From contig NZ_CP043930.1 of NCBI RefSeq assembly GCF_009720525.1, forward strand, positions 1,364,001 through 1,428,000: a DNA stretch of 64,000 nt. Reading direction: 5' to 3'. Shown piece by piece: positions 17,254 through 29,500 of the stretch (its first letter is position 1; every line of letters starts with the position of its first letter). Both the position numbers and the translations under genes were made by a program. The notes below the pieces were generated by a model. The model searched no databases and was not told where the DNA came from. It saw only the letters and a program-made list of their open reading frames with translations. Origin of the DNA: Gimesia benthica (GTDB lineage: Bacteria > Planctomycetota > Planctomycetia > Planctomycetales > Planctomycetaceae).

Positions 17254-18309
17254 ATGTTGACTACCCGCCACTTTCTATTTTTCTTAACAGGTTTATGCTG
17301 TTTCACAATCAGCTTGCGCGCAGAGCCCGCGCAGTTTGAGTCAGAAGGTCCTGCTGCGGAACCCGGTCTCGCTTTTCTGCTCCCCACCGATCAGTTTCTA
17401 CGACAGGAATTAGACGAACCAGACGACAGCGATCCCCTGCTTCCTCCGCCTCTCGAAGATTCGTTCTCGCCGGTTGAGCCGACAACGAGCCCCGAGACAG
17501 AACCATTGCCGGACCTGAAAACTTTGCTACGCCCCCGCTTCGATATCTCCGCAGAGTGGGAACCGGAGGCAGATGGCGTGGAAATGATCTCCTCTGACCT
17601 CAATCTGAAACTCCCCCTCTACCCGGTTTTCGGCCCGCCGCCCCCATTCCTGACCGCCGGCTATTCCTTTACCCGCATCAACGCACCGGTCCAACTCGAT
17701 CTGCCCCGTGACCTGCATCAGTTTTCGCTGGGTATGTCCTGGATGCGTCCACTGAATGAACGCTGGCTCGTCCGCACGATGTTGAGCGGCGTCTTCGCAA
17801 CCGACTTTTACAATACAGGCAGCATGGCCTGGCAGTTCCGCGGCGGTATGTTTGCCATCTATCGCCCTAACGAAGAGTGGGATCTCGCCTTCGGTGCCCT
17901 GGCGACCGGCCAGGAAGACATTCCCGTCCTGCCGGTGATTGGTGCCACCTGGCGTCCCTCATCCTCTGTCAAAGTTAACCTGATGCTTCCCAATCCGCGC
18001 ATCTCGTATCTGATCTCCGAATCCGAAACGCGGCAGCAGTGGGCCTATGTCGGCGGGGGGATGTCCGGCGGAAACTGGGCCTACAATCTCCGCGATGGTT
18101 CACCCGAACGACTGAATTATCGTGAATGGCGGCTGGTCGTGGGCTGGGAATCAATGCCTCCCCCTACGCCCGGACGATTTCAATCCCCGGGGGCCAGTTA
18201 TCTGATCGAGGCGGGTTATGTCTTCGGTCGTAAGTTCGAACGGGAACACCAGGCAGCCGACATCAAGATCGATAATACGCTGCTTCTGCACTCAGGCATC
18301 CGATTTTAA
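17254..18309 (+). CDS. DUF6268-like outer-membrane beta-barrel protein
   Basis: This 351-residue protein has a signal peptide (FLFFLTGLCCFTISLRAEP), a proline- and acid-rich linker to about residue 95, and then a series of amphipathic strands with aromatic girdles (TAGYSFTRINAP, FSLGMSWMRPL, WQFRGGMFAIYRP, LAFGALATGQED, VIGATWRPSSS, WRLVVGWESMPPP, LIEAGYVFGRKFEREH, LLLHSGIRF). It ends in an aromatic residue, typical of outer-membrane barrels inserted by BAM. The strand pattern is that of the DUF6268 family seen in planctomycetes and other didermic bacteria. Function unknown. Its 3' end lies 123 bp from the PSD1 gene on the same strand, but nothing shows they are co-regulated. Confidence 0.75.
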   Translation: MLTTRHFLFFLTGLCCFTISLRAEPAQFESEGPAAEPGLAFLLPTDQFLRQELDEPDDSDPLLPPPLEDSFSPVEPTTSPETEPLPDLKTLLRPRFDISAEWEPEADGVEMISSDLNLKLPLYPVFGPPPPFLTAGYSFTRINAPVQLDLPRDLHQFSLGMSWMRPLNERWLVRTMLSGVFATDFYNTGSMAWQFRGGMFAIYRPNEEWDLAFGALATGQEDIPVLPVIGATWRPSSSVKVNLMLPNPRISYLISESETRQQWAYVGGGMSGGNWAYNLRDGSPERLNYREWRLVVGWESMPPPTPGRFQSPGASYLIEAGYVFGRKFEREHQAADIKIDNTLLLHSGIRF

Positions 18310-18432
18310 ACGGTTCTCCAATAATTTTCAGGTTCTCCGATTCCAGTCTGGAGATTGCACACAACAAAATATAAAATAAGTTAAGAAACTCGCCCCCTGA
18401 GACCAGCCTCATCTGCACTGTGGAGACCTCCC

Positions 18433-21400
18433 ATGCAATGGCCTACCCTCGTCGTGTCCTGCTGCGTCAGTTTGTGTGTATCTCTCCCGCTTCATGCGGA
18501 AACGCCCCCCGTCCCCATTGACTACACAAAGCAGATCAAACCCCTGCTCCAGGCGCACTGCTTCGCCTGTCATGGTGTGTTGAAACAGGAATCAGCCTTA
18601 CGCCTTGATGCGGGGAAATTCATTCTCAAGGGAGGCGAAATCGGTAAGGCCGTTGTCCCGGGGAATTCCGCGGAGAGCCTGCTCTTTCAGGTGATCGGCG
18701 AAGATCCGGATTTCGCCATGCCGCCCGAAGGACAGGGACGCAAACTGACTCCTGATGATGTCGCCTTGATCCGCACCTGGATCGATCAGGGAGCACATTT
18801 TCCTGCCAACGATTCTCCCGAACCAGCGCCCACAGAACACTGGGCCTTTCAACCAGTCAAACGTCCTGCGATACCACAGACCAATTCTCCCTCGCAAAAT
18901 CCCATCGACGCTTTTCTACTGGCCCGTCAATTGGAAGGTGGACTGACTCCACAACCCCAGGCGGACAAAACGACCCGGCTCCGTCGACTCTACCTGGATC
19001 TGATCGGGCTGCCTCCCCGACCGACGGAACTGTCTGCCTTTCTGAACGACACTCGCCCCGATGCCTGGCAGCGCGTGATTGACGATCTGCTCAGCCGCCC
19101 GCAATACGGCGAACGCTGGGGACGTCACTGGATGGACGTCTGGCGTTACAGCGACTGGTACGGCAGACGGGGCGCGAAAGACATGACCAACAGCTATTCC
19201 CTGACCTGGCGCTGGCGCGACTGGATCATTCGCTCCCTCAATGAAGATAAAGCCTACGACGTGATGGTCCGTCAGATGCTGGCAGCAGATGAACTCGCCC
19301 CCAACGATCGGGAGAATCTCGTTGCCACCGGATTCATCGTCCGCAATTTTTATCGCTGGAACTACCACACCTGGCTCAAAGACAACGTCGAACATACGGC
19401 TAAAGCGTTTCTGGGACTGACCATGAACTGCTGCGAATGCCACGATCATAAATACGACCCGATCAGCCAGGAAGAATACTTCGCTTTTCGGTCCCTGTTT
19501 GAACCGATCGACCTCAGGCACGATCGAGTCCCTGGCGAAGCAGATCCGGGTCCCTTTCCCGATTATAAACTGAGTGTGCGTAATGGACCGGTTCGCACCG
19601 GCATGGTCCGCATTTATGATCGACACCCCGATGCCCTCGCCCGGTTTTATACCGGTGGCCTGGAACAGAACATCGTCAAAGACAAGCCCCCATCGAAGCC
19701 GGTACGATTCAGTTTCTGGGCGGAGATAAAATTCAGATCCAACCGGTTAAGCTGCCGGCAACCGCCTGGTACCCCGGACTCAAACCGTTTGTGATTGAGG
19801 AAGAAACACTGACAAGAACGGCGGCTGTAGAGCAGGCACAGCAGAAATGGGACACGGAGTCCCCCAGCCTCGAACAACAGCTTAAAGAACATGAGCAGAT
19901 ACAGACCAGACTGCTGACAGAATACAGAGCCTGGCAGAAGTCTCAACAAACGGCGGACAGCCCGTTCAGCCAACAGACACTGCAATTGACCGGTGGAGAG
20001 GGTCGCCGCGCGCTCGCCCGGGAACTGACGGACTGGAACGAACTACCCGAGCAACTGGAAATTTACTTTCAGCTGCGACTCCACGCCGACAAGATGGTGA
20101 ATTTTCAACTCTCGAACGATCTGGCCGCCGGGAGGACTAATCTATACGTCGCCTTCGAGGCGGGGAACATTCTGACTTATGCCCCCGGCAGCACGAGTGT
20201 CACCACCATCGGTTCATTCCCGACTGAGGCAAAACCACTCGATCTGCAAGTGGACCTCAAGCTGCAGCCTGCAAAAGACATCGCCCTGCTGACAGTCACC
20301 CGCAGTCAGGATCAATCGAGCATCATCAAAGAGACGCCGATTGCCCTTAATGGCTGGAATCCGGCCCACAGTGTCAACCGCGGGTTCTTTCTCGATGCCC
20401 ACGCCGGCAGCCGTGCGGAATTCGATCATATCGTCTTCCTCGAGCCGGGAGGCCGGGAACTCAACCGTTTTGATTTTGAATTCCCGGATTTCTCCGACGG
20501 CGCAGATGTCACGAGCGCGACCGACTGGATCCTCACGCGGTTCAGTACGGGAAATGCGACTTCGAAAATCACGCTCCAGAAACCGCTGTCCCCCGAGGAA
20601 CAACAGTGGCAGCAGAAAATCAGCGCAGCCCGCCAGCAGCAGTCGCTGGTTCAGCTGAAGCGGGACCTGCTGCTGGCCGAATTAGAGGCGGCCCGAGCCG
20701 AGCTCGCGCAGTACCAGGCGCGCGTCGACGCTGCCCGCGCCCGTCACATTGATGAGTCACCGGAGGCCGACTCCCTGGCGCGTACTGCCTGTCAGGCGGA
20801 ATGGAAGGCGAAACGAAGTGCGTCTCAGCAGCAGGTCGCAGCTGCTGAATTGAAACTGCACACCGCTCAGATGCTCCCCGAGACAGAGAAAACACGCAGC
20901 AAACAGATTCAGGATGCGCAACAACAGCTCACGCAGGCCCGGACCGCGCTGGCAGCTGCGGAAAAACCGCGGGACGCACAGTCGATAGATTTCGCTCCCT
21001 TGAGCCGGATCTTCCCCCAACAGAGTTCCGGCAGGAGAGCCGCCCTCGCGCAGTGGATCACGAGCCCCGACAATCCGCTCACAGCGCGGGTCGCCGTCAA
21101 TCACATCTGGATGAGGCACTTCGGACAGCCACTGGTCGATTCGGTCTATAACTTTGGACGCAGTGGCGCCCAACCCACGCATCCACAGCTCATTGACTGG
21201 CTCGCCGCGGAACTCATGGCGCATGACTGGAAAATGAAACACATTCATCGCCTGATTCTCAGCAGCGACGCTTACCAGCGAAGTTCGAAGGGAGTCGCAG
21301 CCGGACACCCAAATCTGGCCACGGACCGCGACAATCGACTGCTCTGGAAATTCCCCCTGCGTAGAATGGAAGCGGAAGTCGTCCGTGACAGTCTGTTTTA

Positions 21401-21947
21401 TCTCGCGGATGACCTGGACACGACGATGTTCGGACAGGAGATCGAACAGGACCAGGGACTCACCACGAACCGCCGCAGTCTTTACTATTCCTATCACGGC
21501 GAAGCGAAAATGGAATTCCTGGCTTTGTTTGACGGTCCCAGTTCCACCGACTGTTACCGCAGACAGACCACGGTCCGGCCCCAGCAGGCACTCGCGTTAA
21601 CCAACAGCCAACTGGCACTCAAACAGGGCCGTCGAATTGCGGCGCGTCTCTGGACCGAGCAGGCACAACTCACCGGGAAAAGCCCGTCGGAACAGGAACT
21701 CGATTTCATCAGGAATACATTTGAGTTGATTCTCGCCCGCGCCCCCAACCAGCGCGAGCAGGCCGCCGCACTCCGCTTCCTGGAACAGCAACAAACCCTG
21801 TTCCAGAAAGTTGCTCAAGCGACCAGTCAGAAACCAGCAGCACAGAAGAAGCCCTTTGAACAACCCGCTACCGATCCAGCAGCCCGCGCCCGGGAAAGCC
21901 TGGTGCAGGCGCTGTTCAACCATAATGATTTTGTAACCATCCGATAA
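18433..21947 (+). CDS. PSD1-type cytochrome c/DUF1549/DUF1553 protein (one apparent frameshift)
   Basis: Two reading frames, 18433-19794 and about 19692-21947, form one gene. After codon 418 the frame is lost at a run of five C (19687-19691); a sixth C restores an 1171-residue protein that continues IEAGTIQFLGGDKIQIQPVK into the second frame. Domains: signal peptide; PSCyt1 cytochrome domain with CxxCH at 43-47 (CFACH); DUF1549 about residues 150-360 (YGERWGRHWMDVWRYSDWYG, CCECHDHKYDPI); a LamG-like insert about 540-700; a Gln-rich coiled coil about 720-840; DUF1553 to the end (PLTARVAVNHIWMRHFGQPL, MEAEVVRDS). These secreted proteins are abundant in planctomycetes and are thought to act with DUF1501 partners, often in polysaccharide-degradation loci. 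The DUF1501 gene follows after 36 bp. A recent pseudogene is the alternative. Confidence 0.85.
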
Positions 21948-21983
21948 AACCGCGTCTGCAAACCCTACAGGCAGGACGAAACC

Positions 21984-23474
21984 ATGCAATCAGACCTGAC
22001 GACCATGCAGCCCCCCTGCGGCCAGATCCAGCGCAGAACGTTCCTTTCCGACCTCGGTTATGGAGCGACAGGCATGGCTTTAAGTATGCTGCTGAACCGT
22101 GAAGGCTCCGGGCAGGCCGCCAGCACAAGTTCAGGAGCCGTCACCCAGGGTCCGCATTTCACACCACGGGCCAAGTCGGTGATCTGGATCTTTCTCTCCG
22201 GTGGTTACAGCCAGATGGAGACCTTCGACCCGAAACCGGAGTTGAATAAATACGGCGGCAAGACCTACGCCGACACCGTCTATCCTGACCCGTTTCAGGA
22301 TCCGCGCTATCAGGAGCGGGCTCGCTCTGTGGTGAAAGTCAAACGGGAACATGACAAAATCATGCCCATGCAGGTCGGCTTTCGCAAACAGGGGGAGTCC
22401 GGAATTGAGATCACCGACTGGTGGCCTCACCTGGCAACCTGTGTCGATGACATCTCGTTTGTCCGTTCAATGTATACCACCGATAATGACCACGCCGCCG
22501 AGTTCCAGATTCATCACGGGCGTCACAAGCTGGATCAGAAACAACCGGTCGTCGGGTCCTGGCTGAGTTATGGTCTGGGCAGCCTGAATCAGAATCTGCC
22601 GGAATATGTTTTCCTGGGTTCGTACACCGATACCCGCGTCAAAGAAAACTTCAGCCCCGACTACCTGGGTCCCAAATACATGGGCGTGGAATTTTCGCTC
22701 GACCCGAACAATCCGCTCCCCTTTGGATCGCGTCCCCAGACGGTGCTCGAAAAAGAACAGGCCAATCAGTACGCGTTGATCAATGAACTCAATCGCATTT
22801 CATCAGTCGAGTACCCGCATGACGAGAAACTCCGGGCCCGGATCAATTCCTACGAACTCGCGTTTCGCATGCAGCGCTCCGTTCCCGAGGCGCTCAATCT
22901 CGACACAGAGACAAAAGAAACACAGCGTCTGTACGGCATCGATGAGAACGAAACCTCGATCTACGGCAAACGCCTGCTGGCCGCGCGTCGGCTGGCGGAA
23001 CGGGGCGTCCGGTTCACCCAGGTCTATTTGAGCGGCTATGGCGAATGGGACTCGCATCAGAAACTCAAAGAGAATCACACCCGGTCCTGCAAACGCGTCG
23101 ATAAACCGGTCGCAGGGCTACTCAAAGACCTCAAACGCCGCGGAATGCTGGATGATACCGTTGTCGTCTTCTGCACAGAGTTCGGCCGGACCCCTGCGGT
23201 GGAAACCCGGGGAAGTACAAAAATGCCCAGCGGCCGCGATCATCATCCTCATGGTTTCACCATCTGGTTTGCCGGTGCGGGCGTCAAGCGGGGCTATGTG
23301 CATGGAGCAACCGATGAACTCGGCTTCCACGCCGTCGAATCGCCGCACTATGTCACCGACATTCATGCCACCCTGTATCACCTGCTCGGTCTCGACCCCA
23401 CGCGGCTCGACATCCCCGGCCGAAAACGTCTGGAAATCGATCGCGGGAAGCCAATCCTGGATATCCTCAGTTGA
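21984..23474 (+). CDS. DUF1501 secreted protein, partner of PSD1
   Basis: This 496-residue protein opens with a twin-arginine-like leader (QRRTFLSDLGYGATGMALSM) and then the alkaline-phosphatase-superfamily fold assigned as DUF1501: VIWIFLSGGYSQMETFDPKP near residue 65, SFVRSMYTTDNDHA, GEWDSHQ, the metal-site-like VVVFCTEFGRTP, and DHHPHGFTIWFAGAG and HATLYHLLG. It is the usual downstream partner of PSD1-type proteins and is probably translated from the same transcript (36 bp spacing). Its biochemical activity is not established; sulfatase or phosphatase relatives suggest hydrolysis of a carbohydrate ester, which is inference. Confidence 0.95.
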   Translation: MQSDLTTMQPPCGQIQRRTFLSDLGYGATGMALSMLLNREGSGQAASTSSGAVTQGPHFTPRAKSVIWIFLSGGYSQMETFDPKPELNKYGGKTYADTVYPDPFQDPRYQERARSVVKVKREHDKIMPMQVGFRKQGESGIEITDWWPHLATCVDDISFVRSMYTTDNDHAAEFQIHHGRHKLDQKQPVVGSWLSYGLGSLNQNLPEYVFLGSYTDTRVKENFSPDYLGPKYMGVEFSLDPNNPLPFGSRPQTVLEKEQANQYALINELNRISSVEYPHDEKLRARINSYELAFRMQRSVPEALNLDTETKETQRLYGIDENETSIYGKRLLAARRLAERGVRFTQVYLSGYGEWDSHQKLKENHTRSCKRVDKPVAGLLKDLKRRGMLDDTVVVFCTEFGRTPAVETRGSTKMPSGRDHHPHGFTIWFAGAGVKRGYVHGATDELGFHAVESPHYVTDIHATLYHLLGLDPTRLDIPGRKRLEIDRGKPILDILS

Positions 23475-23559
23475 TCAGTAACCACCGGGTCCAGATGGAT
23501 GATTGCCCCCTGACAAACAGGGTTCCAGTAAAGTTTCTGCAGATCTCACCGGAGAAATG

Positions 23560-26500
23560 CTAAAACGAAAGCAGTTCGGTCTCGTCTTCGAGCGAACCAA
23601 AGAACTGATCGGTCTCTGCATGCGACTCAGCTAATTTTCGCACACCCGGATCCAATGTCTCTGCCATCAGCCCCTCGTCGGTATGCTCTGCCCCCAGCAG
23701 GTGGCCCAGTTCGTGACGAATCACCGTCCAGAGATCAATCAGACCTGCAGCTTCACTGCCCGGTAATGCGATTAATGATAACTGACTGTCGTAGGTATAC
23801 TCGCTGTGATCCAGGGGTGTCGTATCAACAAACCAGCCATAACCGGCGGCATTCACGTCGATATAAATCGTATCACCAACCAACCGTCCCAGCGTACTCC
23901 CCTCCAGATCGACCACATCCACTTTGACATCCGCCAGTTTCTGTTGTTCTGCATTTGAAACGGTCGGGCTGACTTCCAGAACAGCGGTCTGCAACATCGT
24001 ATCCGCCTGCGACTGAGTCAATGCAGTAGCCTCTGGAGTGTTCTGGGGGGCGAGCGCAACCTCTAAATTCTGATTCCAGGCATCCGGATAATTAGTCGGG
24101 TAGATAATATTTGTCTGTGAAAGCTTTGTCTTGTTGTAATTCGAGGCCAGAAAGATCAGGTCCTTGAAATCCACCCGCTGATTCTGATTGATGTCACTGA
24201 ACCAGGCGTAATCCGAACTGGATTCTGCGGGCACGCTGTTATACACACTCGCAAACAGCAGCAGATCTCGAAAACTGATTCGGTCATCATCATTCAGATC
24301 GTAGGGATTCGCCCAGATAGAGGCACCTGGGGAATCGATGATCGGCGTCTGACTGATGCGCCCACTTCCCAGTGTGATCTGTGGTGACTGTATCTGCAGT
24401 CCCAAATCATACGGTCCGATACTTTGCCCCTCCAGATCCAACAGCACCTGATCAGCGGCCAGTGAATCGAAGCGGATCCGGGCAAATAACAACTGCCCGT
24501 CGATACCCAGTTCGTTCGTATCTGCTGTTGCTGAGAGACTGATGACCTGACCGGTCAGATCATCAATCGTTCCGGTCTGGCTTTGAGAAAACGCAGTACC
24601 GTATTCAATGTCCGTCGCGGTGGTAAAATCGGTCTGATAATTCAGATCAAGCGTGACCGTCGCAATCCCCAGGCTGGCAACATCAATGGTATTCACCCAG
24701 AATTCCACCCAGTAGGTTTGCCACTCACTGATCCCATCCTGGTGATTGGGGAGTGTCTCGACTTCCCCCTGAACACCGACCGAGGTCGGCGATTCAACCA
24801 CCCGCATCGAGAGCGTTTCAAATTCCTGTATGACAACATCAAAGGTCCGCGTGATCATGGCATTGTCACCCGTCGTCGCCAGATTCCCGTCCAGGCCCCC
24901 ATCTTCGACGGTGACAGTGATCGTCGCCGTTCCAGTCTGGTCGGTGATCGGAGTGAAGACCAGGCTGCCGGTGGCATCGTCAGAGGTGTAATTCACCACG
25001 GGATCTGCAATCAGCCCCGGCAGACTGCTCTGCGCTGTCACACGTATTGGCTGTGTCTCGCCCCCTCCCGCAGAAATGCCGCTCAAGTTCACCGTTTGCT
25101 CGGATGCGTTTTTGAGTAATAACAGATCAGAGAGAGAATCCAGCTCCGGATCGTCATTCAGAGAGTTGACCGTCACATCGAACGTGAGGTAAATCGTGCG
25201 GTTATCGCCGGTCGTCTCTGTGGAATAATCGGTGCCTCCATCAGAAATGATGAGTGTGATCGTAGCGACTCCACTCTGATTCGCGATCGGCGTGAATACG
25301 AGGCCCGCGGTCGTATCAGCCGCGGCAAAGTTCACCTGGGGGTCCGGGATCAGCGAAGGTTGACTGCTCTGCGCGATCACAGTTAACGGCTGAGAGTTCC
25401 CTCCCGCGGTCGTGATCTGTGACAGATCGATGGTCTGTTCCAGCGCATCCTCATCAAGCACCAGATCGAGTAATTCGGGAAGCTGCACAAACAGTTCACC
25501 AAAATTGTCGATCATGATCGGTCCCTCAGTTGCGTGGGCAGTGATACTGTTGACTTCGGTATCCAGGTCTAGAGTCCCTGCACCGCCGATGCCGGTTGCG
25601 GCCTGTAATATCAGCGTATCGCTTTCAACCAGAGGGCCTTCACCGGTGAGATTATCGCGAATGGCCCCCGCTGTTGAAGTCAGTTGCACGTTTCCGGAGG
25701 TTTGCAGGTTCGCGACGAGCAGATTATTGACCGACTGCACGTCAATCAGGCCTGTTCCACTGCTCTCGATCCGCGTCCCCTCGACCAAAGTGATACTCCC
25801 GGCCGAATCAATGTCGATACCGGAGGCTCCTGTATTCGAAATAGTAGCAGAGTTCTGCAGCAGAAAATCTCCCCCGGTATTTTCCAGTTGCAGTAAACCT
25901 CCCGCGACAGTCACCGATTCGTAGACCGTCATGTTGTCAGTCGAAGTAATACGGGTCGTTCCGTTCGTCGTTACGCCGTCGATCCCACCAGAGAAACCAA
26001 GAAACAGCATACCGGTATTCTCCAGAGAGAGTCCTCCGCCGGCATTCGCCTGCAGGCCCACGATACTCGATTCCAGCGCATCCCCTGTGCCAATCCCGCC
26101 AGAGGCAATCAGCGTCACCAGGTATCCATTCAGGTTTTCCGCAGCACCGTTGGCATCGATAATCGAACCGCCACTTGCTGTCAGTTGAATTTGATTTGGT
26201 GTGGTGATCGCCCCCAGATATAGATTCGCCTCCGCAAACAGCTCAACACTATCAACACCTGCACTGAGACTGGCTCCGACAGCAAAAGTCAGATCGCCGG
26301 CGGAATCGACAATCACGCCTCCCGTTGTGGTAAAGGCGCCATTAAAACTGACGATTCCCGAGAGCGTCAGATCGCCGGCTCCCAGATCCAGATTGCCGAC
26401 ATTGACCGCATCATCACTGCCCGGAGTCACAAACAGGTCAGCACTGAAGCTGCTGTCCAGACCATTCAGATTGACGGTATCCACACCGGTACCGCCTGAA

Positions 26501-29500
26501 GCCTGGGTCTGAATCGCCAGCGCGTTTATGGGATTGAGGAACGTGACCGATTCCCCCAAAGTGGAATCGATTAATGAATAACTGTCGCCTGCCACACCGT
26601 CATCAGATAACGTAATCGTCTCATCCGCACCAGTAAAGCTGAAGTTTCGGTTTTGTGTTTCAATCATATCCAGAATCGGCTCCAGACCGGTATAGGTGAT
26701 TGTCTGCGTGGCGCTGCCGTTATAGAGAATGCTGCCGGAACTCTCATCGACGAAGCGATGCTCAACCGTCGCTGCAAATCCGCCCAGAATTTCCAGCGCA
26801 TCGCCGCTGGTCTCTCCCCCGGATCCGCCGTCAAACAGAATTCCCTCAGCTGGAACAAACAGACCGCCATCCGGGTTTTGAATACTCAGGAGGTCATCTC
26901 CTTCTCCTCCCGCAAAGACCAGTTGTGTCAAAGAGGTAAAACTGACAACAGAGCCGCCGTTGAATTGAAAAGTACCACTGTCAGGTCCCGTCGCCAGGAT
27001 CGACAGCTCATCGTCGCCCTCGGTTCCCTCAACCCAGAGCACCCCTGCAAATTAACCTCTTCGATCTCGGAATAGTTAATCGTTTGCAGTCCGCCTGTAA
27101 ACGAAATGGTCCCACTGTCGGTGCCACTGGGAGTCACTTCGGGAACGGCTCCCGGTGATGAGTAATAATAGAGCGAATCAACAGGGGAAGTTGGTGCAGC
27201 CGGACTCTCTCCGTTGACAGTAATCTCCGTCGCAGAACTGGCAGAGAGATGGAACGTATCTGCGAACACACTCCCAGTCAGTTGAGCGCCATTCACCGCT
27301 GAGAGCTGACCGAACAGTGCCAGTTCGCCCCCCTGAAAGTCCGTGGTAATGACACTTAAATTTAACGCGATCGACGAGTTCCCAGCCACGAGCTGTGCGC
27401 CGGACTCAATGAGAATATCATCTGCAGTATTAAATGTGATTGTCCCGCTATCTACTTCGATTTTTACACCAGACCTGACGGTCAGGTCCTCGGCCAGGCT
27501 GCCCGGATCGCCGTCCACGCTTGCCAGCAATATTCCTATCCCGGCAGAGAGCGATTCGTGGATATCGATCCCCCCCTCACTCTCGATATCGATAATGCTG
27601 GTGTGAGAACGAATCCCTTTCCAGGCGCTCTGAACAGCTGCGGAACCGAGAATCAGATCCCCCGTATTCCTGACTCTGACGACTCCTTTGGCCACCGCGA
27701 CTAACTGATCGACGTCGGTTGTCATATTGAGGATCGATCCCTGTTCGGCAGTCAGTTCCAGCAGACCTGCGGTGATCGTATTCACCGTAGAATTCTGCAG
27801 GCTCAGATGACCATTGCCCGCGATCAAGTTCACATCGCCAGTGGTCGTCAGCTGGCCAGTTGACCATGAGGTTGAGGATTCAAGATGAATATTCCCTGAA
27901 CCCGCATCGATACTGCTGTCAGAGGTGGTGAAACTCAAAATACTGGAAACGACTTCAACATCCCCATTCAGAATAATGGCGCCAGTGATTCGCGTCGAAT
28001 CAGCCAGACTGAGCAGATTTCCCTGGTCCAGATCCAGACCAGCCCCGAGGTAAACCGTTTCTGCCCCGACCCCCTGCCCCAGGTTCAGATCGGCGTTGAA
28101 ATTCTCTCCCAGAGAATCGATCGAAATCTCGGAAGTGACTCCGCTGTTCCAGTTGCCGCTGTTGACCGTGAGACTCAAGGAAGGATTCAGGAAGGTCCCC
28201 AGCTGACCGACATCTGACTCATAGGTCAGTTCGTCGACTCCCGCTTCACTCACGGTGCTGACACCGCTGAAACTTAGCGAGAGTCGATCTACACTCACGG
28301 TCGAATCCACCGGTTGTTCCAGTCCGGCGTATTGGATCGCGGGTCGGGTGGCTGCATTAAAGAACACACGTCCCTGACTCTCATCCAGAAAATGATGCGT
28401 TTCCACGACCGCAACGCCGCCTGAAATTTCCAGGCGGTCGCCACTGGTCTCTCCTCCACCACCGCCGTCAAAGTAGATTCCATCCTCAGGTGCAAAAATG
28501 CCACCCGCGGGATTGTTGATGATCAGCTGATCGTCCCCTTCAAATCCGTAGAACTCCAGGTATGAGATACTGAAAAAGTTGACGACAGGACCAGCGTTCA
28601 ACTGATAGGAACCAGAGTTATTATCGCTGGCAGTAATAGTCAGCACATCTTCGCCTGAAGTCCCCTTAATCATCAGATGCGCGGGGTCAGGCACACTGAA
28701 TCCCGCTTCCAGGTTTTCGATGCCTGTGACATAGATACTCTGATATCCGCCTGCATAATCCAACCGCGCATTCTCGCTGTCGTAATCAAGATATGCACCG
28801 TCGATCGGTTCATTATAAAAGAGTGTGTCACCGGGGGTAGCCGGCGATAATCCATTGACGGTAATTTCGGACTCGAGACTGGGAGTGATGTAAAAAGCAT
28901 CCGAATTGACGCCGCCATAAACGGAGGTGCCGTCTGCGGAATGAGTCTGCCCCCACAGTTCGACGGCAATATTCGCATTGTCCGCGACCATGTTCTTGGC
29001 TTCCAGTCCCACGCCCCCGGTCAGCGCGATCAACTGGGCTCCTTCTTCCACCAGAATATCATCGTCTGCAACGAGGCTCACACCAAACGGACTGTCCTCC
29101 GATTTCACAATCACGCCAGCCCGAATGGTAATATCACCACCGGCGTAGAGACTGAGTGAGGTCCCCGTCTGAATCGATTCCCGGACATCCAGTGAACCCG
29201 TCGTATTGACATAAATGGTACTGTTCCTGGCGTAAATCCCGGTCAGGTCACCAGCGTCTCCGATCACAAGATCCCCCGTGTTTTGAACCTGCACAAAGCC
29301 TACCGCGGCAACCTCGAGATAACCCACCTGAGTCTCCATTGAATTCGTTGAAGATCCACTCAGGATCACAGCCCGTGCAGCCGTAATGTTATTACTGGAG
29401 CCATTGTTATCGATAATGGAAGCGCTGGCATCGATCCAGACATCTCCTGTAGTTATGATCTCACCCAGGTTGAGACCAGTCGACTCAAAGTAAATATCTC

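Noticed and set aside
19687-19691. Programmed -1 frameshift in the PSD1-type gene
   Set aside because: A slippery C-run exists, but there is no following pseudoknot or stem that I can see, and three similar breaks occur elsewhere in this window, favouring error.
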